This document shows, one piece after another, positions 37,983-45,916 of a stretch of DNA of 64,000 nucleotides. The DNA lies in contig NZ_WWFG01000002.1 of NCBI RefSeq assembly GCF_026127265.1, positions 558,001 to 622,000 on the forward strand. Reading direction: 5' to 3'. The position numbers were made by a program, and so were the translations under genes. The DNA comes from Nostoc sp. KVJ3 (GTDB lineage: Bacteria; Cyanobacteriota; Cyanobacteriia; Cyanobacteriales; Nostocaceae). Positions within the stretch are counted from its first letter, which is position 1. Each line of letters starts with the position of its first letter. The notes under the pieces were generated by a model. It had not been told where the DNA came from. It was given only the letters and a program-made list of their open reading frames with translations, and made no database searches.

Positions 37983-38774
37983 ATGCAAGGTAATCGCAAG
38001 CAAACGGCTCTTATTACTGGTGCATCTGGCGGCATCGGTTATGAATTCGCGAAGTTATTTGCTCAGGATGGTTACAATCTAGTGTTGGTAGCTAGAAGCG
38101 TGGACAAGCTGAATAAAATAGCCGATGAATTTAAAAATAAATTTGGCATCGATGTCAAAGTTATTTCCAAGGATTTATCTATCCCATCAGCTCCAGAAGA
38201 GATTTTTACTGAGCTAGAACAAGCATCAGTCAGAGTTGATGTGCTGGTAAATAATGCTGGCTTTGCTACTTACGGATTATTTCACGAAATTGACCTAAAT
38301 GCTGAACTGCAATTACTACAGGTCAATATTTTGTGTCTCACACATTTAACCAAGTTATTCCTCAAGGGGATGGTTAAGCGGGGATCTGGAAAAATATTAA
38401 ATGTGGCCTCCACTGCTGCTTTTCAACCAGGGCCGCTGATGGCAGTATACTACGCTAGTAAAGCTTATGTATTATCGTTCACGGAAGCGATCGCAAATGA
38501 ATTAGAAGGTACAGGTGTTTCTGTAACGGCCCTTTGTCCTGGCCCTACTGAGTCTGGTTTCCAGCAAAGAGCCGCGATGGAAGACTCAAAGCTAGTCAGC
38601 GGTCAAAAAATTATGACTGCGGAAACGGTAGCTGAGATTGGCTATCGTGGCCTATTGGAAAACAAAACTGTTGTTGTTCCTGGAATTAAAAATAAGCTCC
38701 TCGCTGAATCTGTAAGATTTACTCCCAGAAAGCTAGTGACTAAATTAGTCAGAAATATGCAGGAAAGCAAATAA
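37983..38774 (+). CDS. Short-chain dehydrogenase/reductase
   Basis: A 263-aa classical SDR: nucleotide motif TGASGGIG (near residue 14), NNAGFATYG, catalytic Ser in NVASTAAF and Tyr-x-x-x-Lys in YYASKAY, then CPGPTESGF. Oxidoreduction of an alcohol or ketone with NAD(P)H. A hairpin terminator follows after 9 bp. AGAGAGGAAAAATT precedes the ATG. Confidence 0.9.
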   Translation: MQGNRKQTALITGASGGIGYEFAKLFAQDGYNLVLVARSVDKLNKIADEFKNKFGIDVKVISKDLSIPSAPEEIFTELEQASVRVDVLVNNAGFATYGLFHEIDLNAELQLLQVNILCLTHLTKLFLKGMVKRGSGKILNVASTAAFQPGPLMAVYYASKAYVLSFTEAIANELEGTGVSVTALCPGPTESGFQQRAAMEDSKLVSGQKIMTAETVAEIGYRGLLENKTVVVPGIKNKLLAESVRFTPRKLVTKLVRNMQESK

Positions 38775-38783
38775 TTTTGAGAC

Positions 38784-38806
38784 TCCCACGGCTTCAAACC
38801 GTGGGA
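38784..38806 (+). terminator. Hairpin terminator after SDR gene
   Basis: The arms TCCCACGG and CCGTGGGA are perfectly paired over a short loop 9 nt after the SDR stop and are followed by TTCTTGTTTC. A rho-independent terminator is likely. Confidence 0.6.
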
Positions 38807-39040
38807 TTCTTGTTTCATCGAGCCGACTTGTCTAAACCGTGTTAACAGATCCAAATAGAGGTCGTCAAAGGACTATTTATAAAATAAATATTAAATTTTT
38901 ACACCAATGGATATCTTACATCTAAACCTCCTATGTGCCTTTTGATGGATTGCATTTATTAGCTGAAAAATTCATACTGCTAAAACTAGGGTATGCCTAC
39001 TCTTCAAGTCGGTGTTATTTAGTTATGAGCGGTGTACAAG

Positions 39041-41665
39041 ATGCCAAATATTGATAAAATTAACTCTAAATTAACTGATGAATTAGCAGTTTTGCGGCAA
39101 CGTGTAGCTGAGTTAGAGCAATCAGAAATATTTTATCAGCAAAGGCAAGTAGTGCTTGAGCAAGAATTAACAAAACTGCAAATAAAGCTCCCAGGAGAAT
39201 TAGGAAATTCCCATACTCAAGTTGTCGATTTACATATTCAAAAGGATACATCTCTACCGACAGATGTGGCGGTGATTTTACAGCAACTCCAAGAAGAAAT
39301 TGCCCAACGACAGCACGGAGAAATAGCCCTGAGAGATAGTGAAGAAAGACTGAGGCTAGCTCTAGATGTTTCCCAGATGGGCTTGTGGGACTGGAATATT
39401 GTTACCAATCAAGTCATCTGGTCTGAGAATTATGAAGTGCTTTTTGGTCTAATTCCAAGTAGTTTTGATGGCCCTTATGAGACATTTCAGAAGTGCGTTT
39501 ATCCTCAAGACAAGCAATCTGTAATGCAAGGGATTGGGCACGCTTTGGCACAAAAAACTGACTATGATGATGAATTTCGGATAGTTCGCTCAAATCAAAG
39601 TGTACATTGGATTTCTGCCAAGGGAAAATTTATTTATGATGAGCAGGGAAACGCGGTACGAATGATCGGCATTTGCATGGAAACTACTGTGTGCAAACAG
39701 GCAGAAGAAAGTACTCGCGAACTAACGACCCAAGTTCAAGAACAGGCAAATATCTTAAATGCTATCCTCACCGCCTCAGTCGATCACATTTATATCTTTA
39801 ATCGCAGAGGTCGCTATCAGTATGTCAGTCGTGATGGAGCTACTGTATTAGGTTTCAAGCCCCAGGATATTGTCGGGAAAACTTTACAAGAACTGGATTT
39901 ACCTGTAGACCTTGTAGAACAGGTAGATAATCAGCGACAGGCTGTAATGAAAACTGGACAGCCAATTAAGGATGAGTGCAAATATCTGACTGCCGATGGA
40001 TTACATTATTATGAATATATCCTTTCCCCATTACGAAATTTCAATCAAAACATTGAAGGCGTAATTACTGTTTCTCGTGATATTACCGAACATAAACGGG
40101 CAGAAAAATCATTACGCGAAAGTGAAGCCCGATTTCGGCGTTTGTTTGAGTCTAACCTAATTGGGGTTGCTTTTTGGACTGTTGATGGCTTCGTTATTGA
40201 TGCTAATGATGCCTTTCTGCAACTAGCTGGCTATACTCGCGATGAGTTTGCTACTTTAGGTAGAATTAATTGGCGAGAATTTACCCCTGTTGAATATAAA
40301 TATTTAGACGATCGCGCCCTTTTGGAAGTACAAGCCACTGGAGTTTCCAAAATTTACGAAAAAGAGTACATCCACCGCAACGGGAAGCGAGTCCCAATTG
40401 TTTTGGGTATAGCAATGCTGAATGATTCCCAAGAAAATGGTCTGGCTTTTGTATTAGATATTACCGATCGCAAATTGGCAGAAAAAGAATGCGATCGCCT
40501 CCTCGAATGCGAAAGGACAGCACGCAAACAAGCAGAAATCGCCAACAAAGTTAAAGATGAATTTCTTGCCGTTCTCTCCCACGAACTGCGAACCCCACTC
40601 AACCCCATCCTGGGATGGTCAAAAATGCTACGGACTCGCAAGTTCGATCAAAAAACCACTAATCACGCCTTGGAAACCATTGAACGCAGCGCCAAGTTAC
40701 AAACCCAGCTAATCGAAGATTTATTGGATGTGTCTCGCATCCTCCAAGGAAAATTAAACCTGAATGTCTGTCCGGTAAATTTGGTAGTGGTGGTTGAAGC
40801 AGCACTAGAAACAGTCCGACTAGCAGCAGAAGCTAAATCAATTCAAATTCAAACCATATTTGATCCCAACTTGGGACAAGTTATGGGTGATGCCAATCGC
40901 CTCCAACAAGTTGTGTGGAACCTGCTTTCCAATGCGGTAAAATTTACACCAACAAAAGGAAGGGTAAAAATTCGACTGATGCAAGTTGATAACCAAGCTC
41001 AAATTCAAGTCAGCGATACCGGTAAGGGAATTAACCCAGAGTTTTTGCCTTATGTGTTTGATTACTTTCGCCAAGCTGATGGCACAACGACACGGACATT
41101 TGGGGGATTAGGTTTAGGATTAGCCATCGTGCGTAAAGTTGTAGAAATGCATGGCGGAAAAGTTCAAGCCGAAAGTCCTGGAGAAGAATCGGGTGCAACC
41201 TTCCAAGTTGAACTACCGCTTTTGGCTAGAAGCGAACAGGTTCGGCGAGAAGAGAATGAGTCTTTAACTTATGAGCCGGAATCGTCACTCCTTGCAAATA
41301 CTCAAGTTTTAGTGGTAGACGACGAACCAGATATCCGCGACTTAGTAAGCTTCATTTTGCAAGACTACGGTGTAGAAGTAACCACCGTATCTTCAGCACA
41401 GGAGGCATTACAAGCCCTATCTGAGTCGATACCAGATGTTTTAATTAGTGATATTGGGATGCCCAAAACAGACGGTTATATGCTGATGCGGGAAGTGCGA
41501 TCGCGATCGCCCCAACAAGGAGGCAGTGTACCCGCGATCGCTCTAACAGCTTATGCTGGCGAAATGAATCAGCAGCAAGCACTAGCAGCCGGATTTCAAA
41601 TGCATATTTCTAAACCTGTAGATCCAGATGTCTTAGTGAAAGCGATCGTCAATTTGATAGAGTAG
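39041..41665 (+). CDS. PAS-PAS-PAS hybrid histidine kinase with receiver
   Basis: An 874-aa soluble kinase: N-terminal coiled coil (about 8-60), PAS/PAC domains at about 100-225, 235-350 and 360-480, HisKA with His514 in LSHELRTPLN, HATPase (LLSNAVKFT, GLGLGLAIVRKV), and receiver with Asp804 in ISDIGMP. There is no HPt or output domain. ATG 39041 and an in-frame GTG three codons upstream are both possible. It is an orphan kinase in its own transcription unit. Confidence 0.9.
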   Translation: MPNIDKINSKLTDELAVLRQRVAELEQSEIFYQQRQVVLEQELTKLQIKLPGELGNSHTQVVDLHIQKDTSLPTDVAVILQQLQEEIAQRQHGEIALRDSEERLRLALDVSQMGLWDWNIVTNQVIWSENYEVLFGLIPSSFDGPYETFQKCVYPQDKQSVMQGIGHALAQKTDYDDEFRIVRSNQSVHWISAKGKFIYDEQGNAVRMIGICMETTVCKQAEESTRELTTQVQEQANILNAILTASVDHIYIFNRRGRYQYVSRDGATVLGFKPQDIVGKTLQELDLPVDLVEQVDNQRQAVMKTGQPIKDECKYLTADGLHYYEYILSPLRNFNQNIEGVITVSRDITEHKRAEKSLRESEARFRRLFESNLIGVAFWTVDGFVIDANDAFLQLAGYTRDEFATLGRINWREFTPVEYKYLDDRALLEVQATGVSKIYEKEYIHRNGKRVPIVLGIAMLNDSQENGLAFVLDITDRKLAEKECDRLLECERTARKQAEIANKVKDEFLAVLSHELRTPLNPILGWSKMLRTRKFDQKTTNHALETIERSAKLQTQLIEDLLDVSRILQGKLNLNVCPVNLVVVVEAALETVRLAAEAKSIQIQTIFDPNLGQVMGDANRLQQVVWNLLSNAVKFTPTKGRVKIRLMQVDNQAQIQVSDTGKGINPEFLPYVFDYFRQADGTTTRTFGGLGLGLAIVRKVVEMHGGKVQAESPGEESGATFQVELPLLARSEQVRREENESLTYEPESSLLANTQVLVVDDEPDIRDLVSFILQDYGVEVTTVSSAQEALQALSESIPDVLISDIGMPKTDGYMLMREVRSRSPQQGGSVPAIALTAYAGEMNQQQALAAGFQMHISKPVDPDVLVKAIVNLIE

Positions 41666-41760
41666 TCATTGGTGCATATTTTGGGTTACTGGAGCAATAT
41701 ATTCACAAATCTCATCTAAATCTTGAATTGCTTTAGCTGAAAATTAAAAAATAGGCAAAT

Positions 41761-42174
41761 ATGGTTTTTCAGTACATTAACGTATTTGTCACTATAGCAT
41801 CGGTTAATTGTGATAATTTAGTAAATTTCTATACTAAGTTTCTGGAGCAAAAGCCAGTTATTTTGGTTCCGAATGTCTATGCTGAGTTTAATTTGCTTGG
41901 TATGCGATTAGGTATTTTTAAACCCAAACAGACAAACGAATCGGAATTTGAAGCGATATCTGACGACAAGCCACTTTGTGTCTACGCCAAAAGTAAGATA
42001 AGTTTGTGTTTAGAGGTGAGTAATTTAGAAGATGCGATCGCTCACCTAACAGTTTTAGGCTATCCCCCACCAGGAAAGATTTCCATCGCTTCCCACGGCA
42101 GAGAAATTTATGCCTACGACCCTGATGGCAATCGTCTGATTTTACATCAAGCCAAAGAGGAGAGACACGATTAA
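41761..42174 (+). CDS. VOC/glyoxalase-family protein
   Basis: A 137-aa VOC fold protein: two beta-alpha-beta-beta units (NVFVTIASVNCDNLVNFYTKFL... and KISLCLEVSNLEDAIAHLTVLGYP...HGREIYAYDPDGNRLILHQ). Metal-binding Glu/His residues are only partly recognisable, so activity is open. The stop codon falls inside a GATTAATCG palindromic repeat at 42162-42183, so the C-terminus has been set by that repeat. Confidence 0.75.
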   Translation: MVFQYINVFVTIASVNCDNLVNFYTKFLEQKPVILVPNVYAEFNLLGMRLGIFKPKQTNESEFEAISDDKPLCVYAKSKISLCLEVSNLEDAIAHLTVLGYPPPGKISIASHGREIYAYDPDGNRLILHQAKEERHD

Positions 42175-42265
42175 TCGCGTCTGTACAAGAGTTATTCTCT
42201 TCTAGTCCCCAATTCCCAATTCCCATCCTTTTTATTATTAAATAATTGGTAGTTAATCATAAATT

Positions 42266-43147
42266 ATGGCTATAACTCAAAACTATAGATTAAACGTGAT
42301 CCAATGGTATCCAGGTCACATTGCGAAGGCTGAAAAGAAGCTTAAAGAACAGCTAAAGCGCGTAGATGTGGTATTTGAGGTACGAGATGCCCGAATTCCC
42401 TTAGCGACTCACCATCCCCAAATAGGTGAGTGGGTGGAGGGGAAGACACGGGTGTTGATCCTGAACCGAGTAGATATGATTACGCCGCAAATGCGATCGC
42501 TCTGGATAGATTGGTTTAAACGTCAAGGGGAAGTCCCTTATTTTACCAACGCTCAACATGGTAAAGGGATAGCAGAAGTGGCACGGGCAGCCCAAGCCGC
42601 CGGAGTAGAACTCAATCAAAGAAGAAGCGATCGCGGGATGTTACCTCGTCCAGTGCGGGCTGTGGTAATTGGTTTTCCTAATGTTGGTAAATCAGCTTTG
42701 ATTAACCGCCTGTTGGGACGGCGAGTAGTGGAAAGTGCAGCCCGTCCTGGGGTGACTCGCCAACTCCGTTGGGTAAGAATTTCCGAACATTTGGAATTGC
42801 TAGATGCTCCTGGTGTCATTCCTTTAAGATTAGAAGACCAAGACGCAGCATTGAAATTAGCTATTTGTGATGATATCGGTGAAGCATCTTATGATAATCA
42901 GCTAGTAGCAGCAGCGCTAGTGGATTTATTCAACTATTTGGAAGCTGTAACTACAGATTTGTTACCGAAGAAACCATTACAGTCTCGTTACCAACTCGAT
43001 TCCACATCCGACACTGGAGATACCTATTTACACGCCTTGGCAGAGCATCGTTACAAAGGTGATGTCGAGCGGGCTGCAAGGCAACTTTTAACAGATTTTC
43101 GTAAGGGGTTGTTGGGTGAAATGTCTTTAGAATTACCTCCCAACTAG
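42266..43147 (+). CDS. ylqF: Ribosome biogenesis GTPase YlqF/RbgA
   Basis: A 293-aa circularly permuted GTPase acting in 50S assembly. Motif order G4 NRVD (about 72), then G1 GFPNVGKSALINRLLG (about 137-152), then G3 DAPG, is diagnostic. The N-terminal QWYPGHIAKAEKKLKE matches the family. The C-terminal domain (YLHALAEHRYKGDVERAARQLLTDFRKG) is present, so the protein looks complete. Monocistronic. Confidence 0.93.
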   Translation: MAITQNYRLNVIQWYPGHIAKAEKKLKEQLKRVDVVFEVRDARIPLATHHPQIGEWVEGKTRVLILNRVDMITPQMRSLWIDWFKRQGEVPYFTNAQHGKGIAEVARAAQAAGVELNQRRSDRGMLPRPVRAVVIGFPNVGKSALINRLLGRRVVESAARPGVTRQLRWVRISEHLELLDAPGVIPLRLEDQDAALKLAICDDIGEASYDNQLVAAALVDLFNYLEAVTTDLLPKKPLQSRYQLDSTSDTGDTYLHALAEHRYKGDVERAARQLLTDFRKGLLGEMSLELPPN

Positions 43148-43149
43148 AT

Positions 43150-43280
43150 TAAGTACTTGGACAGAATTAATTACACAATGTCATTGCGGATGAAGCAAAG
43201 CGTAATGAAGCAATTCGCTTGCGGTTGGGATTGCAACGCTTTGCTCGCAATGACTGTAAATATTTTTGTGCAACTACTTA
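43150..43280. mobile_element. MITE-like element B, 131 bp
   Basis: It begins 2 bp after the YlqF stop: TAAGTACTTGGACAGAATTA at the left and, read inversely, TAAGTAGTTGCACAAAAATA at the right. Core CATTGCGGATGAAGC...GCTCGCAATGAC. It could serve as a transcript-end hairpin for ylqF. Confidence 0.65.
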
Positions 43281-43343
43281 CAAGTATTTTTAACCCGTTT
43301 TTCAATAGCAGGTGAAAATAACTTTTCCCCATTCAATTGAAAT

Positions 43344-44402
43344 TTAAGCTAAAGCCACTGCTGGTTGCTGCCAGCGTCCCACTGCTTTACCAATCACTGC
43401 TAATTCTTGCATTAATTTATCGAAACGGTCTGGTGTCAGAGATTGAGGCCCATCGGATAAGGCTTTGGCGGGGTTGGGGTGAACCTCTATCATCAGGGAA
43501 TCAGTGCCAGCTGCGATCGCCGCCATTGCCATTGAAGGCACAAATTCAGACCAACCTACACCGTGGCTGGGGTCAATCATAATTGGCAGGTGAGTCAGCT
43601 TTCGCAACACTGGTACTACTGATAAATCTAGCGTATTTCGCGTATATTGGCGGTCAAAGGTGCGTATACCCCTTTCACACAAGATTACATTGGGGTTTCC
43701 AGATGCTAAAATATACTCGGCTGCCATTAACCAATCTTCAATAGTAGCTGCCATTCCCCGCTTCAAAAGAACCGGTTTCGGCTGCGCCCCAACTTTTTTG
43801 AGCAAGGAGAAATTCTGCATATTCCTTGCCCCCACCTGGATTACATCAGCAACTTCAGCGATTTTATCCAGGTCAGCAGTATCCATTACTTCTGTAATAA
43901 TACCTAATCCACTGGCTTCTCGCGCCCTTGCCAATAAATCCAAAGCACTCTCGCCGTGTCCTTGGAAGGCGTAAGGTGAAGTCCGGGGTTTGTATGCCCC
44001 GCCGCGCAAAAACCTAGCTCCAGCCGTCTTGACGCGCCGCGCTGTCTCCACAATCATTTCTTCATTTTCTACTGAGCAGGGGCCAGCAACGACTACCAAA
44101 GGCTGGTGTTCGCCAAATAGCACTGCCCCATCAGGAGTATTAACCACCACTTCTGAAGCTTCGCCGTGGCGGTACTGGCGGCTAGCTCGTTTGTAAGGCT
44201 GCTCTACCCGTAACACCTGCTCAATCCAGGGACTAATTTCCTGAATTTGTAATGGATCTAAGCTAGCAGTTTCACCGACTACACCAATAACTACTTTGTG
44301 TTGACCAACAATCTTTTCTGGAGTTAGCCCCCGGCTAGTTAGTTCCTCTTCAATGCGGCTTATTTCCGCCTCTGGGGAACTGCTTTTCATTACTATAATC
44401 AT
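43344..44402 (-). CDS. aroF: 3-deoxy-7-phosphoheptulonate (DAHP) synthase
   Basis: A 352-aa class I (beta-type) DAHP synthase catalysing the first step of the shikimate pathway from PEP and erythrose 4-phosphate. The N-terminal about 90 residues form the ferredoxin-like extension (MIIVMKSSSPEAEISRIEEEL). The barrel has VVAGPCSVEN, LRGGAYKPRTSPYAFQG, PVLLKRGM, ILCERGIRTF and IDPSHGVG, matching substrate- and metal-binding motifs. It appears as a single gene with a 391-bp upstream gap. Confidence 0.94.
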   Translation of the reverse strand: MIIVMKSSSPEAEISRIEEELTSRGLTPEKIVGQHKVVIGVVGETASLDPLQIQEISPWIEQVLRVEQPYKRASRQYRHGEASEVVVNTPDGAVLFGEHQPLVVVAGPCSVENEEMIVETARRVKTAGARFLRGGAYKPRTSPYAFQGHGESALDLLARAREASGLGIITEVMDTADLDKIAEVADVIQVGARNMQNFSLLKKVGAQPKPVLLKRGMAATIEDWLMAAEYILASGNPNVILCERGIRTFDRQYTRNTLDLSVVPVLRKLTHLPIMIDPSHGVGWSEFVPSMAMAAIAAGTDSLMIEVHPNPAKALSDGPQSLTPDRFDKLMQELAVIGKAVGRWQQPAVALA

Positions 44403-44600
44403 GTGAAAGTTCCTGATTAATTAAGTAAAATTTTCTGTAAATCGGCTAACTTTATTGTTGCCTATTAGCCTAGTTAGGAAGAGTTATAAATAAAATTTAT
44501 TTACAAAATAAGTATAGACAAAATATAGCGCTCAGTCAGTAGTTATACTATGAAATAACTGTATTTTGGGTATAAAAAAGATTATATAGTTTTAATTAGT

Positions 44601-44741
44601 AATGTTGAAGTTTTGAAGAATTCAGGAGTCAGAATCAACTTAGTTGAGGATTCAGACTCCCTACTAATTAATTCTGATTAATTCTGAATTCTGGTTCTTG
44701 ACTCCTGAATTCTTGCTTAATAAAATTTCAACTTCAACATT
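44601..44741. repeat. 141-bp inverted-repeat unit
   Basis: AATGTTGAAGTT at the left faces AACTTCAACATT at the right, and the inner arms GAATTCAGGAGTCA / TGACTCCTGAATTC also pair. This large, partly interrupted hairpin occupies most of the gap 44403-44793 upstream of the DAHP synthase gene and downstream of the PAM68-like gene. It may be a fifth small inverted-repeat element or a transcription-end structure. Confidence 0.6.
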
Positions 44742-44793
44742 TACTTCTTCATTTACCCAATATCGCAGTTATCTAATACCTGAGCGCCGTTCA

Positions 44794-45264
44794 TTATGAG
44801 TTTTTTTGCCGAGTTTCGCGCCAAACTGCCACCATTCGTCCCCAATTGGTGTTGAACTCACCCAAACCAAACAGACTTCCAACTCTTTCTTCATCCCAAG
44901 AGGCAGAGAGAACGCCATAAGTTATCCCTAAGACCCCCAAACCAAATAATCCCATATTCACCAATAACACGGCGATGGGAGGTAGTTTGATGTCGGAGTA
45001 GATAGCAAGCAGATAGCTAACAACCAAGGTCGTAATCCCCAAAGCTGTTGGTACACCACAGAACACAGCCACCCGTCGGATCATCCTCTGGCTGACTACT
45101 TGGGGAATAGCCATCTCTTGTTTAGTGTAAGCCCGCTTTTTATCAGCCTGTTTGCCAGATTCTTGGGGCTGTGGTGCTGGTTTACTTTGGGCTTTTGCGG
45201 GTTTTTGGCGCTTTTTGTTTGGTTCAAAGGGCAAGCGATCGCGTTCAGATTCTTCACCAGACAT
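44794..45264 (-). CDS. PAM68-like photosystem II assembly protein (DUF3464)
   Basis: A 156-aa protein with a basic Pro/Lys/Gln-rich N-terminus (1-60), two membrane helices (about 70-92, GVPTALGITTLVVSYLLAI; about 98-120, IAVLLVNMGLFGLGVLGITYGVL) and the conserved SASWDEERVGSLFGLGEFNTNWGRM tail. This family in plants and cyanobacteria assists photosystem II assembly in the thylakoid membrane. It follows rpsO by 12 bp, an arrangement common in cyanobacteria, and is probably cotranscribed. Confidence 0.9.
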   Translation of the reverse strand: MSGEESERDRLPFEPNKKRQKPAKAQSKPAPQPQESGKQADKKRAYTKQEMAIPQVVSQRMIRRVAVFCGVPTALGITTLVVSYLLAIYSDIKLPPIAVLLVNMGLFGLGVLGITYGVLSASWDEERVGSLFGLGEFNTNWGRMVAVWRETRQKNS

Positions 45265-45276
45265 AAGCGATAGTCC

Positions 45277-45546
45277 CTATCCCCGAATACCAAGGCGAGC
45301 AATTAAAGCTTGATACTTTTCCCGGCTTTCCTGCGATATATAGGCTAGAAGACGTTTGCGCTGACCAATTAGCTTTAATAGTCCCCGTCGGGAAGAATGG
45401 TCTTTTTTGTTTGCCTGGAGATGTTCGCTGAGGCGGTTAATGCGCTCAGTTAACATGGCAACTTGGACATCGGCCGAACCAGTGTCGGTTTCGTGAACTT
45501 GGTAGCTGGAAATTATTTCTTGTTTCCGCAGTTGCGTCAGAGCCAT
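45277..45546 (-). CDS. rpsO: 30S ribosomal protein S15
   Basis: An 89-aa protein with the full S15 fold: ETDTGSADVQVAMLTERINRL, HLQANKKDHSSRRGLLKLIGQRK and RLLAYI. It binds 16S rRNA and helps start assembly of the platform. The start at 45546 (MALTQL) gives the normal length; upstream in-frame codons are not part of the family. Confidence 0.96.
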   Translation of the reverse strand: MALTQLRKQEIISSYQVHETDTGSADVQVAMLTERINRLSEHLQANKKDHSSRRGLLKLIGQRKRLLAYISQESREKYQALIARLGIRG

Positions 45547-45721
45547 GATCGATTTAGTTGCTAGTTTTTCTAAATGTATGCAGCAGTCTCCCATAATATC
45601 ACAGCAATCAAGCTGGATGTCGAATCATCTTTGCTGCCACGCCTGGTAATCTAGGAAAGACCGCAGGGGGCAGGGAGCAGGGGGAAAGAGGGTTTTCCAA
45701 TTTTTGCACAGATGTGGGTCG

Positions 45722-45874
45722 CAATACTGTTCGGTTAAGGCAAGAGACGCGATGACTGCCGTCTCTACAATAATCATTTTTTCGTCTTGACGGCGATTTA
45801 TCGCGTCTTTGTGATGATTTATCGTATCTTTACGCTCTAGAATTTCCCTGAAAAAACTTAACCGAACTGTATTG
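45722..45874. mobile_element. MITE-like element E, copy 2, 153 bp
   Basis: CAATACTGTTCGGTTAAG at 45722 and its near reverse complement CTTAACCGAACTGTATTG at 45857-45874 form a terminal inverted repeat with one mismatch. Core equals the 3471-3625 copy in reverse orientation. It lies between rpsO and the convergently placed end of hmpE. Confidence 0.7.
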
Positions 45875-45916
45875 TTTGAGGAACAAAACCCAATATTAAA
45901 CGTAAATTATCAACTT

